Assembly: GCA_029213145.1 (NCBI GenBank) | Contig: JARGNK010000001.1 | Coordinates: forward strand, 134,440 to 172,695 | Direction: 5' to 3' | From: Rubripirellula sp. | Lineage (GTDB): Bacteria; Planctomycetota; Planctomycetia; Pirellulales; Pirellulaceae | DNA length: 38,256 bases | Part shown: piece by piece, positions 16,850 to 24,638 of the stretch | Position numbering within the stretch: position 1 is the stretch's first letter | How the letters are laid out: the number at the start of each line of letters is the position of its first letter | Translations under genes and position numbers: made by a program | The notes under the pieces: generated by a model | The model's input: only the letters and a program-made list of their open reading frames with translations | The model's database searches: none | Told to the model about the DNA's origin: nothing

Positions 16850-17569
16850 ATGCCAACTCTGAATCGATTTCCAGGCCGGCTTCTGGCTGGACTTACTGCC
16901 ATTTGCTTGTGTTTCATGACCTGCCAATCGAATGTCATCGCGGCGCATTGCGGTTGCGAAGTCGGCCACCACGCCGCTCCGCCGGCAGCACCAAACTGCC
17001 ATTGCAATTGCTCCCACAGCAAAAAGACGAACTGCTTCCAGAAAGCAATGAAAAAGATGTCAGCCGGCATCGACAAGTTGCTGTCGTTCGACAATTTGCT
17101 GCCCTTCGGCAAGTCAAATTGCGACGAACTGCTGTGTGATGACGCTTGTGATGCGGCGATGATTGAGGAACTGAGGCTGCCACCAGCCTTTCCCAGCGAG
17201 ATTGACCATCACGACCATGCTGCGCACGACCACATCCACAGTCACGAAGCTCACCAGCACGAAGCTCACCAGCACGAAGACCACGCGCAACCGCTCACCA
17301 CTGGCCAACCGCAAGCTCCAGCGGCACAGGCGAGCCCAAGCGATAAGCCAGCACAACCGATCGCACCACCGATTCGCCTCAAAGCGGCACCCTCCGAACC
17401 GCAGAGCGGCTCGCTATTCGACATAGACGCTAAGCCGTTCGACGACTCGACTCGAGCTCCCCAGTACCAACCAGTCCGACCGAGCTCATTCCAGGAGGTG
17501 AAGGTAGAACCAATCCAAACGCCAGATGTCCCGCATCAGTCGCAACGGCCTGCCCGCAATTCGCGGTAG
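16850..17569 (+). CDS. exported Cys- and His-rich protein of unknown function
   Basis: 239 residues, family not recognised. A Sec signal spans 1-31 (LLAGLTAICLCFMTCQ core, possible cleavage after VIAA). The mature N-terminus has a cysteine cluster (HCGCEVGHH, then NCHCNCSHSKKTNC at about 49-62). A helical region follows with further Cys (CDELLCDDACDA, about 92-103). Then comes a histidine/acid tract (about 118-147: HHDHAAHDHIHSHEAHQHE) containing a coding 15-bp duplication of EAHQH. The rest is Pro/Gln/Ala-rich and probably disordered. The composition suggests metal binding (Zn, Ni or Cu) outside the cytoplasm, but this is inference. Its last 34 bp overlap the convergent glycosyltransferase gene. 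Confidence 0.7.
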   Translation: MPTLNRFPGRLLAGLTAICLCFMTCQSNVIAAHCGCEVGHHAAPPAAPNCHCNCSHSKKTNCFQKAMKKMSAGIDKLLSFDNLLPFGKSNCDELLCDDACDAAMIEELRLPPAFPSEIDHHDHAAHDHIHSHEAHQHEAHQHEDHAQPLTTGQPQAPAAQASPSDKPAQPIAPPIRLKAAPSEPQSGSLFDIDAKPFDDSTRAPQYQPVRPSSFQEVKVEPIQTPDVPHQSQRPARNSR

Positions 17570-18651
17570 TGCTGTTGATAAGCGTTGACCATTGATTCTA
17601 TCGAAAACATCTGCTCGACTCGCTTCAAGTTCTCGAGCCCGATACGATCACTCAAAGCCTCATCGTTCAGGAATGGCTCGATGAGGTTTTTCATTGCGCC
17701 AACTTCGTCCGGCTGAAAAGTCTGCTCGGAGAGCCGGTGAGCAAACAATTCATCGGCTCCCTCGACGCGACTGCAAACCACTGGCCGACCGGCAGCCATG
17801 GCTTCTAACGCGACGTTGGGCATCCCCTCGTAGTGGCTTGGTAACAGCAACAGCCGGCACGCCTTCATCATGGGTTCAATATTCGGTTGCCACCCGAGCA
17901 GGCGAACCCGCTGAGGACCGATTGCGTCAGCCCATGCCGAGAGTTCTTTCCGGAGCGGGCCATCTCCTACAATCAGCAATCGGCGATCACCGCCTGAGGG
18001 AACAAAACTATCAATTTGCTGTTGAATGCGTTCAATTCCTTTTTGGGGATGCAATCTCCCGACATATAGAATGATCTTGGCATCTGAAGGCCAACCCAAC
18101 GTCGTCCAATCGAATGGTTTGGCGGCTGAGAATCGGCCGACATCCACACCGTTGGGGATCACCAGCGACTTCTGACTCGGAAACCGAAGGGCCTGTGACG
18201 CAAAATGCTTCACCCCTTCGCTGACACAGACCACACTGTCCATTCGCCGCACCGCGAGACGCTCCAGGGCACATCTTAGCCAGCGTGATTCCGCGACCCG
18301 TAACCCGCCGACGCATGTGTCAACGCCAGCGTCGCGAGCTGCTAAGGTTCCGACGACATTCGCATGATAAAGAAAACTTTGGCTGACATCCGGTGGTGAC
18401 TCGGCAAACCATGACTTCAGTCGCCGGTAAACGGGCAGCAAATGCCAACCGGAATCCGCCTTAGCGGAATCCACCGAAATCCCATGCTGTTGCAAGCGGT
18501 CCACAAACGCTCGTTGCTCGCCATCCGGCAAAGAGCCGATCGAAAAAACGCGAACCTGATCGCCCGACTCGGCCAAACCGATTGCGAGCTCGGTTAAGCA
18601 GCGTTCCGCTCCACCTACGAAAAGCTCGGTAATGACGAGATCTACACGCAA
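17536..18651 (-). CDS. glycosyltransferase family 4
   Basis: 371 residues with the GT-B fold of family 4. The N-terminal domain starts with VDLVITELFVGGAERCL, where the GGAE loop meets the acceptor. The C-terminal domain has IPNGVD, the VGRLHPQKG block, RLLIVGDGPLR and the retaining-enzyme E-x7-E motif in HYEGMPNVALEAMAAGRPVV. It probably adds a hexose to a lipid-linked or LPS oligosaccharide; donor and acceptor cannot be told. The start is TTG at 18651: an in-frame stop (TGA) lies two codons upstream and the protein begins at the first beta strand, so no ATG is available. No Shine-Dalgarno sequence is seen. It is downstream of the metallopeptidase gene by 54 bp and could share its transcript. 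Confidence 0.9.
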   Translation of the reverse strand: MRVDLVITELFVGGAERCLTELAIGLAESGDQVRVFSIGSLPDGEQRAFVDRLQQHGISVDSAKADSGWHLLPVYRRLKSWFAESPPDVSQSFLYHANVVGTLAARDAGVDTCVGGLRVAESRWLRCALERLAVRRMDSVVCVSEGVKHFASQALRFPSQKSLVIPNGVDVGRFSAAKPFDWTTLGWPSDAKIILYVGRLHPQKGIERIQQQIDSFVPSGGDRRLLIVGDGPLRKELSAWADAIGPQRVRLLGWQPNIEPMMKACRLLLLPSHYEGMPNVALEAMAAGRPVVCSRVEGADELFAHRLSEQTFQPDEVGAMKNLIEPFLNDEALSDRIGLENLKRVEQMFSIESMVNAYQQHYRELRAGRCD

Positions 18652-18705
18652 CGGTCAAGCGGATGACAAGTGGGGTTTGAAATAAAAATTCCTGGAAACT
18701 CAATC

Positions 18706-19446
18706 CTAATCAACTTTGCCCCAGGTTCGCTGCATCAACTCAAACATCCGTGGGTCGTGCTGCTTGAGTTCCGCTCGCACGAAAGGGAAGAAATCATTCA
18801 CACCGAGATAGGCCTCGGTAGACTCCGCAAAATACTCCATCGGACTGGTCAGGGCATAATGTTTCACGCGACGTCCTGTGAAAAGCAGCACATCGTCGTA
18901 GATCCCCGTCGATTTCGCCTGATCATACATGCGGGCAATCTCGGGGTTGTCGAATCCCAGTTTTTGATCGTGGTAAGCATGAGCCAATTCGTGCAACACC
19001 ACATACGGATGCTTGGCCCACTGGGATCGGTTCAGTAGTTGACTGGCACGAGGTATATGAACGTGCTTCGCTAGCCGGGGATCGTGGCCATGATTGACCA
19101 GCCAACCGCGACTGGGATGGTATTGCATGTTACTCAAGCTGTGATCCCGATCGATCCAGATACGCAAGTCTTGCATCTGCTTCACTTTATCATCATCCAA
19201 GATGTACCGAATTCGCTGCAGATGATTGGCCAACGCTTTCAAAGCCGCTTCACCCTCCTCTTGGTACTCCTCACTTAAGAGCTCTGGGTCCATGACGACC
19301 GTCCAACCTTCGACTTGCCGCTCAACTGGATCGTAAAACTTTGGTGCTTCATCCGCCTGCGCTGTGGGAATGTCGGAGCCAACAAAAGTGTTCGCAAAAG
19401 TAATCAGAAAAGAACACAGAAAAAAGCGAAGAACGGACGATACCAT
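18706..19446 (-). CDS. exported HELAH-type metallopeptidase-like protein
   Basis: 246 residues. A Sec signal occupies about 1-31 (SVLRFFLCSFLITFANTF, cleavage near AQA). The mature part has a zinc-peptidase motif HELAH at 152-156 inside VVLHELAHAYHD, and a candidate third ligand Glu in EYFAESTEAY (204-213). The overall pattern, a small helical and strand domain followed by HExxH and a Y-FAE-x-TEAY block, resembles the anthrax lethal factor-like/M34-type fold found in environmental bacteria, but assignment by eye is tentative. It is likely periplasmic or secreted. Substrate is unknown. The ATG at 19446 is the only good start ahead of the signal. It precedes the glycosyltransferase on the same strand. 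Confidence 0.75.
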   Translation of the reverse strand: MVSSVLRFFLCSFLITFANTFVGSDIPTAQADEAPKFYDPVERQVEGWTVVMDPELLSEEYQEEGEAALKALANHLQRIRYILDDDKVKQMQDLRIWIDRDHSLSNMQYHPSRGWLVNHGHDPRLAKHVHIPRASQLLNRSQWAKHPYVVLHELAHAYHDQKLGFDNPEIARMYDQAKSTGIYDDVLLFTGRRVKHYALTSPMEYFAESTEAYLGVNDFFPFVRAELKQHDPRMFELMQRTWGKVD

Positions 19447-19765
19447 GGATCATCAACTCGGATTGTGGTCAAGAAAAAGCGTTTCAGAACTGGGTAGGTC
19501 GATGCTGGGCTGGCCCGAAAGTGATTCCGCCAGTTTAAGTCCTGCACGGCCAGTTTAGAGTATGCAGGGTAACTCGATGCCTCGCCCGGTTGATGCTGAA
19601 CCGGGGAAAACAGATTAAGACCGCCAAATTCGTTGCAAACGGATTGATACTGCCATTGTTCCCGACGAAGTGATCGTTTTATTATCCCGCGAATAGCGAA
19701 TTCGACCGATGGTCGAGATACCTCTTTTCGGAAACCGCCATTCGCTTTTTTGATCAGGCAAAGCG

Positions 19766-19933
19766 ATGAATACGACAACATTCACAATCGAATCTGTCCA
19801 CGGTGTCAAGCAGACCATCGTGCTGGGGCCGGAGGGCCGCGTCCCTACGGGGAACCAGACACCGGAAAACAGCAGCGGCAGCAGTGCAAATCAGACAGGC
19901 GCGAAAACGACGGCTTCTGCGGCTCGCCACTAA
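19766..19933 (+). CDS. possible small protein, 55 aa
   Basis: Starts ATG at 19766 with AGG 7 bp upstream and ends TAA at 19931-19933. The product begins MNTTTFTIESVHGVKQTIVL, which looks like one or two beta strands, then turns into a Ser/Thr/Asn-rich tail. No family is recognised. The first half has normal amino-acid composition, which is why it is listed, but chance is a fair alternative. Confidence 0.3.
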   Translation: MNTTTFTIESVHGVKQTIVLGPEGRVPTGNQTPENSSGSSANQTGAKTTASAARH

Positions 19934-20057
19934 TCCAGGCGTCGAAGGCTGCCCATCGGGTGAACCGCACTCCGCGACTGATCCGTATATTCCCGCGATC
20001 GGTTGTACCAGCCGATCGCCACTTCGCTCCGAGCAAATTTCAATTGCGAGGTAGAGC

Positions 20058-20159
20058 ATGAGGGCTTCACCGGCCAACTCTGGCTCTGGTGAATCTGGCT
20101 CTGGTGAATCTGGCTCTGGCGACTTGCATTCTGATGCCATTCAGCATGCCAGTGACTGA
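20058..20159 (+). CDS. possible repeat-encoded peptide, 33 aa
   Basis: ATG at 20058 with GAGG about 7 bp upstream, stop TGA at 20157-20159. The centre is three copies of Ser-Gly-Ser-Gly-Glu/Asp encoded by the 15-bp repeat. The same DNA on the minus strand encodes Pro-Glu-Pro-Asp-Ser repeats. Coding status is doubtful. Confidence 0.12.
   Translation: MRASPANSGSGESGSGESGSGDLHSDAIQHASD
20079..20123. repeat. 15-bp tandem repeat, three copies
   Basis: TCTGGCTCTGGTGAA at 20079-20093 and 20094-20108 is identical; the third copy (20109-20123) differs in the last few bases. Each unit is itself built on two TCTGG half-units. The array is intergenic. Confidence 0.85.
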
Positions 20160-20173
20160 CTATTGCTGCGTGC

Positions 20174-20341
20174 ATGATGCACCGTAGCGGACGCCCTATG
20201 CCGGATATCCAAGGGGCCGAAGCAGTGAAAGATCATCGATGCCGATTTTTCCTTGCACCAATCCTTATCGGCTACATGACTCTGCTGGCAAACTGGCTGG
20301 AGCCGCTCGCTCCAACTGGAAGAGCAAGCAAAACCGTTTGA
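20174..20341 (+). CDS. possible small membrane protein, 55 aa
   Basis: ATG at 20174, stop TGA at 20339-20341. The middle holds one hydrophobic stretch (FFLAPILIGYMTLLANWL) long enough for a membrane helix, between basic flanks. There is no ribosome-binding site and no known family. Listed as a possibility only. Confidence 0.18.
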   Translation: MMHRSGRPMPDIQGAEAVKDHRCRFFLAPILIGYMTLLANWLEPLAPTGRASKTV

Positions 20342-20412
20342 ATTCCGCACGAACGGCAGCGTGCTGACGACTTTTCCAACTCAGTCCGCCAATTCGCCAC
20401 AGCGATCACTTT

Positions 20413-21336
20413 TCAAATCCCGCCAGAAGCTTCAAACAAGCGCAGAGCGTCGACCGTCACCTGAACATCATGAACTCGCAGCACGTGAACGCCCGCAGCG
20501 GCCATCGCCAGGGAGACGCCAAGTGTCCCCGCCATCCGATCGCGAGTTTTGTCACCCAACAACTGGCCGATCATACCTTTTCTAGAATGCCCCACCAGCA
20601 ACGGAGATCCAATGTCTGTAAATTGCTGAATCTCACGAAGCAATCTCAGGTTGTGTTCGTGTGTTTTCCCAAAACCGATACCGGGGTCGAGGCAAATACG
20701 TGAGGCAGTGATACCGGCGGCGATGCAGAAATTGCGACGGCGTATTAAGTAGTCGCGCACCTCGGCAACGACATCTTCGTAGGTCGGGTTATCCTGCATC
20801 GACTTGGGTGTTCCCCGCATATGCATCAAGCAAACGCCCACACCGCCGTTCAGGGCAACTGACACCATTTCTGGATCGCCCTCCATACCTGTCACATCGT
20901 TGATGATCTCGGCACCAGCGTTCACCGCCGCGGCAGCCACTGCAGCCTTGCTGGTATCGATGCTGATGGGGATCGACAACACTCCAACGAGTTCTTCGAT
21001 AACGGGCATTACCCGTTCAAGTTCTTCCGCGACCCCAACCGGGTCGCTGTAGGGGCGAGTGCTCTCACCCCCGATGTCGATCAAGTCAGCCCCATCTCGC
21101 TCCATCTGCAAGGCCGCCTCGATGGCCACCTTTGGCGAATCGTGTTTGCCACCGTCTGAAAAACTATCAGGTGTGACGTTCAAAATACCCATCACATGCG
21201 GTCGTGAACGCAACTTCAATTTCCGGCGTCCAAGATCCCAATCCTCCGGCGCGGTCCCGATATCCGAAGAGTGCCGATTCAGACCATCGGACACCGAATC
21301 TGAATCAAAATCGTTTGAGTGACTCACCAGCGACAT
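20413..21336 (-). CDS. folP: dihydropteroate synthase
   Basis: 307 residues. It condenses p-aminobenzoate with dihydropterin pyrophosphate to make dihydropteroate in folate synthesis; it is the sulfonamide target. The first approximately 30 residues are an extra Asp/Ser-rich leader. Then come the TIM-barrel signatures MGILNVTPDSFSDGG (about 49-63), LIDIGGESTRP, ISIDTSKAAVA, IINDVTGMEGDP, CLMHMRGTPKSMQ, ICLDPGIGFGKT and the final LVGHSRKGMIGQLLG and RVHDVQVT. All active-site blocks are intact. The ATG at 21336 lies inside the end of lptE (13-bp overlap), so it is translationally coupled as the last gene of recO > TPR lipoprotein > lptE > folP. Confidence 0.97.
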   Translation of the reverse strand: MSLVSHSNDFDSDSVSDGLNRHSSDIGTAPEDWDLGRRKLKLRSRPHVMGILNVTPDSFSDGGKHDSPKVAIEAALQMERDGADLIDIGGESTRPYSDPVGVAEELERVMPVIEELVGVLSIPISIDTSKAAVAAAAVNAGAEIINDVTGMEGDPEMVSVALNGGVGVCLMHMRGTPKSMQDNPTYEDVVAEVRDYLIRRRNFCIAAGITASRICLDPGIGFGKTHEHNLRLLREIQQFTDIGSPLLVGHSRKGMIGQLLGDKTRDRMAGTLGVSLAMAAAGVHVLRVHDVQVTVDALRLFEASGGI

Positions 21337-21881
21337 TCCATTTGATTGACGATTCGCTCGGCCAGGTCTTCAATTGTGGCCTGAGTAGCACTATCGATAG
21401 ACTGGCCTGCTTCGGGAACAAATCGCGAGTCTTGCCCGAACGTAATGGCCAGCGAACCGTTGGGCACTACACTGTTTTGCATCAGCAATTGGCCGGAACG
21501 ACCAGCCCAAGTTGCCTCCACAGCAATCACCGCATCGAGTGCACGGGGATCGTCCGTCTCGGTTTCCGTCAAAACCCGTTTTGCTTCATCTACAACGCGA
21601 CATGTCAGAACACTGTCTGCGTTTGGATCACCGGTGACTTTGTAGGGAGTCCGGCGTTCGATTTCCTTGACCAATGCCTCGGTTAATCGAATCCCAAGAT
21701 CATGTCGAAATGTGTCGTTACGGACTACAGGGACATGCACCGTTCGGATCCCAGAACGAAACATACTAGCACTGCCGAATTGGTACATCGCGCACCCTGG
21801 CGCGATGGCAACCACAGCCAGCAGCGCAACAAGTTGGCTGCTAAGCAACAAGAGATGCGACAACTTGGTTCGTCGAATCAT
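21324..21881 (-). CDS. lptE: LPS-assembly lipoprotein LptE family
   Basis: 185 residues. The N-terminus is a lipoprotein signal (HLLLLSSQLVALLAVVAIAP) with the lipidated Cys at 30 (APGC). The mature protein has the LptE pattern: YQFGSASMFRSGIRTVHVPV, the long helix GIRLTEALVKEIERRTPYKV, then beta strands (ADSVLTCRVVDEAKRVL) and a C-terminal helix DLAERIVNQME. LptE plugs the LptD barrel and helps insert LPS into the outer membrane. Its presence implies a Gram-negative-type envelope. The ATG overlaps the stop of the upstream TPR lipoprotein gene by 4 bp (ATGA) and its 3' end overlaps folP by 13 bp. An LptF/G permease is encoded 11 kb away. Confidence 0.88.
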   Translation of the reverse strand: MIRRTKLSHLLLLSSQLVALLAVVAIAPGCAMYQFGSASMFRSGIRTVHVPVVRNDTFRHDLGIRLTEALVKEIERRTPYKVTGDPNADSVLTCRVVDEAKRVLTETETDDPRALDAVIAVEATWAGRSGQLLMQNSVVPNGSLAITFGQDSRFVPEAGQSIDSATQATIEDLAERIVNQMECRW

Positions 21882-23188
21882 CGCAGCAGGGTCTGAGTTG
21901 AGTCATTCGGGTTGGTCGGTTGCAACGGCGAGGAAACATCCCGATCAGCAAAAATCGTGGTCAGCCAACTCAAACGCTGCTTGGGGACAGCGGGTAGTTC
22001 GGCGATCTCACCCATTCGTTCGCGAGCGGTCTCAGCTTGCGGGGTGTCGGGAAACTGTTCGAGTAGTTGCTGGTAGTAAAACCTCGCAGCCCCGTACTCT
22101 TTCTTCTTCTCTCGAAAATTTGCCCGGTAAGCGAGACGTTCGGCACGCTTAAAAGCAATCTCCGCAGCGGCTCTGGCCACTCGCTCGCCGTAATCCTTTT
22201 CATTCATTTTGTCTGGGAATCGCTGCCGTGTCTGCTTAACCAGTGCTTCAGCTTCCTCCAAAACCAACCCGCTGTAAGCCGGGCCGGCGTAAGTCTCTAG
22301 CTTGCAACGAATCCCCAACATGTGCGCGAGGAACAAATGCTCGCTGTCACTAAACGTCTCTCGCAAATCTGTCAAAAAGTCATCGGCTTGCTCAAAGTCT
22401 TGCTGCCGAATGTACTCTGCCGCCGCCGCCATGGTCGCATCATCCGCCAATCGCCCCGTTGGGTCGTCATAACGAATCTGGTCGAGTACACGCAGGGCAT
22501 GCCCATCGACGTCCAATCGGGGTCGCTTAGGGTCAGTTAAGTTGATGGGTACCCAACTATCCTTATTCGCCTCAGCGGTTTGGATCCAGTACCGACTGAT
22601 GGAAAACAAGCGTCCTGCAACTTTGTCGATGTGCCGGTTTCGTGGAAACCGTTTCTGAAGTGTCTCGTAGACCTCAGTGGCCTCCGTGAACCGATCGGCG
22701 AAAAACAAGCTCTCGCCCTGCATAAACAGAGCATCTTGTTCGAGGGCTGTCTTGGGGGCCGCTTCAGCGGCACGTCCGAATAACTTGGCCGCTTTCCTGT
22801 AGCCGCTGACGGCATCTTCTCTCGACTGGGCTTGCGATGTGCGGAAGACACTATCGGCTTCTTGATAGAGCTCGCGACCTCGCGTCACGTTTTCCTGTTC
22901 CCGCCCGCTAACAAAATTTACGATTTGCGAACTGGTCTTTTTGGCAGACTCCGCCACCGTCTCGGCTGGACTCTCGGCTGAAGCTTGCACAACAGGACTT
23001 TCAGCGTCCGAAGAGGAGCTGACACCTGCTGGTGGGCTGGAAACCAGATCTTGGGGATTCACACCGGTAAATGACCGGCAACCAAAACAGGCGAGCAAGC
23101 CGACCGCAATCAGCCCGGCGGTCCTGCCGCGGGCAAGAGCATCCGAATTCATGGTCGTCCAATCCATCCTTGGAGTGAGTTGCATCAT
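21878..23188 (-). CDS. TPR-containing outer-membrane lipoprotein, BamD/YfiO-like
   Basis: 436 residues from ATG at 23188; an alternative ATG at 23152 would give a shorter, more usual signal. The signal ends in a lipobox LLAC (Cys34 from the long start), with a second Cys three residues on. After a Ser/Pro/Ala-rich linker (45-95) come tetratricopeptide-like helices from about 110 to 400: GRELYQEADSVF, YRKAAKLFGRAAEAAP, EATEVYETLQKRFP, FEQADDFLTDLRETF and ARFYYQQLLEQFPDTPQAETARERM. The last block is the BamD/YfiO-type repeat. A scaffold role in outer-membrane protein or envelope assembly is inferred from family and from coupling to lptE. The start overlaps the recO stop by 4 bp. Confidence 0.8.
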   Translation of the reverse strand: MMQLTPRMDWTTMNSDALARGRTAGLIAVGLLACFGCRSFTGVNPQDLVSSPPAGVSSSSDAESPVVQASAESPAETVAESAKKTSSQIVNFVSGREQENVTRGRELYQEADSVFRTSQAQSREDAVSGYRKAAKLFGRAAEAAPKTALEQDALFMQGESLFFADRFTEATEVYETLQKRFPRNRHIDKVAGRLFSISRYWIQTAEANKDSWVPINLTDPKRPRLDVDGHALRVLDQIRYDDPTGRLADDATMAAAAEYIRQQDFEQADDFLTDLRETFSDSEHLFLAHMLGIRCKLETYAGPAYSGLVLEEAEALVKQTRQRFPDKMNEKDYGERVARAAAEIAFKRAERLAYRANFREKKKEYGAARFYYQQLLEQFPDTPQAETARERMGEIAELPAVPKQRLSWLTTIFADRDVSSPLQPTNPNDSTQTLLR

Positions 23189-23949
23189 GCGTTGGATTCC
23201 GTCCTTGTCGAAGCTGGCAAAAAAGGCTGCATGCGTGGCATACTTCCAACAATTGTTTGTATATATCGGTTCATGACCGCACGAAGCTCCCCATAAAGCC
23301 CGCTTGGCACCTCGACGGGTAAAGAACTTTGATCAGACTTCAAACGCCGGATCTCATCGATCACCTCAGCCCGCACGGACAACAATTGCCGTTGTCGCGA
23401 CCGGCAACCCTGACAAACGATCCCGCCCGCCAACAATGAAAACGCAATTCGCGGCCCGTCACCGACGTGGCCGCCGCAATCAGTACACTGCTCGGTTCCG
23501 GGCGCATGCCCAAGCCGCCGCAACAATTGTGCGTCGAAGTACAACAGCGCGGAAGCAGGATCCCCCGTGCCGTCAATCTGTTCGAGGGTTTGAATGCTCA
23601 AGTCGTAAAGGTCGGGATGCGGGTCTTGGTCATCGGTCAATAGTCGCAGCATTTCGGCGACGTGGTAACCGGCGTAAAGTCGATCTAATGAACGTTCGCC
23701 GCCCCGAAACCTGCGATGCAACTTGGCTTCAGTCAGCAGATCCAGGACGTCGGCGTTCTTTTGTAGAACGACTACACGACAAACGGCCAGCAGGTCAAGC
23801 GCGCCTTCAAAAGGCCCCTTCGGCCGCCGGGCACCCTTGGCAAGTGCCGACACTCGCCCCAAATCCCGCGTTAACAGCGTCACAATCAAGCTCGTTTCAC
23901 TGAACTCAACGGTACGCAACACGATGGCAGTCGTTTGAATCGTCGCCAA
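23185..23949 (-). CDS. recO: DNA repair protein RecO
   Basis: 254 residues. RecO anneals SSB-coated single strands and helps RecR load RecA. The N-terminal OB fold has TTAIVLRTVEFSETSLIVTLLT and the conserved ALAKGARRPKGPFEGALDLL. A helical domain follows (YAGYHVAEML). The zinc finger is C155-x2-C158 (CTDC) and C179-x2-C182 (CQGC), intact. Start is TTG at 23949, because the family begins a few residues before AIVLR and no ATG precedes it. It is the first gene of a four-gene minus-strand operon; the stop overlaps the next start by 4 bp. Confidence 0.95.
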   Translation of the reverse strand: MATIQTTAIVLRTVEFSETSLIVTLLTRDLGRVSALAKGARRPKGPFEGALDLLAVCRVVVLQKNADVLDLLTEAKLHRRFRGGERSLDRLYAGYHVAEMLRLLTDDQDPHPDLYDLSIQTLEQIDGTGDPASALLYFDAQLLRRLGHAPGTEQCTDCGGHVGDGPRIAFSLLAGGIVCQGCRSRQRQLLSVRAEVIDEIRRLKSDQSSLPVEVPSGLYGELRAVMNRYIQTIVGSMPRMQPFLPASTRTESNA

Positions 23950-24020
23950 AAAAACTACTCTCGCTGGAAACAGGTCAGTTTCACAGCACCGCTCGTTTCA
24001 CGCTCGGTGCCAAAATCCGC

Positions 24021-24341
24021 TCAGAGGTCGGAACTTCCCAACGCAGCTAAATAATCACTCATCTCAGCCGCAGCATGAGAGTCGCCTTGGGCCCGCGCCT
24101 GATCGATCCCAACTCGCAACCGATCACGTGCTAAATCCACCTCGTCAAGATCCACCAATTGCTGAGCGGCCATGAAAAAAGCAGAGACACAGGGCGGCGT
24201 GTCCGCCATTAAAGCATCCAGCAGCAAAAGGCTCTGCTGCGTTTTTCCCTCACTACGCAATTCCATCGCAAGCGAATAACGCAAAAATGTGTCGTCAGGA
24301 TCCTCCGCCAACATCGCTTCAATCTTCTCACGGCGGCTCAT
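24021..24341 (-). CDS. small TPR-like helical protein
   Basis: 106 residues from the ATG at 24341, which has GAGGAG about 9 bp upstream; the frame runs on to 24377 without a better start. The product is all-helical: REKIEAMLAEDPDDTFLRYS, LAMELRSEGKTQQSLLLLDALM, then FFMAAQQLVDLDEVDLARDR, LRVGIDQARAQGD and a final helix. This looks like two to three TPR units and begins like conserved planctomycete/proteobacterial small proteins ('MLAEDPDD.FLRY.LA'). It is cytoplasmic with no catalytic motif; a protein-interaction adaptor is likely. It lies upstream of recO on the same strand with a 71-bp gap, so cotranscription with the recO operon is possible. Confidence 0.75.
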   Translation of the reverse strand: MSRREKIEAMLAEDPDDTFLRYSLAMELRSEGKTQQSLLLLDALMADTPPCVSAFFMAAQQLVDLDEVDLARDRLRVGIDQARAQGDSHAAAEMSDYLAALGSSDL

Positions 24342-24638
24342 GATCAGTGACTCCTCGATAACCCAAACGGATAGCAAATTTCAACTAGCAGCAAAAAAGG
24401 GGACCGGCGATGCAAGCTTAACCCGATTCAATTCGCAGCTTTCGGACCAGATTCTGCACAAATGTCCCCCTCAGTGAAACCGCAGGCTCTGCCACCAGAT
24501 AAGCGACGGATCGTGATGCAAACCTCGTGGATCGGTGGAATTGGAATAATCGTCACATTTTATTCAACAGTCGCAAGCCGATCGACCGATCCCATCCGTT
24601 GATACAACTCCTTTCCGCATACCACGCGAGATATACGC

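Larger units (their letters stand above)
19447..20412. other. 966-bp gap without an established gene
   Basis: Spacer between two minus-strand transcription units. It contains three small plus-strand ORFs of doubtful status (19766-19933, 20058-20159, 20174-20341), a 15-bp tandem repeat (20079-20123) and a 6-bp-stem hairpin TGGAGC/GCTCCA at 20298-20314. Longer frames on either strand give Arg/Cys/Ser-rich products with no family character. No tRNA or known structured RNA was recognised. Confidence 0.5.
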
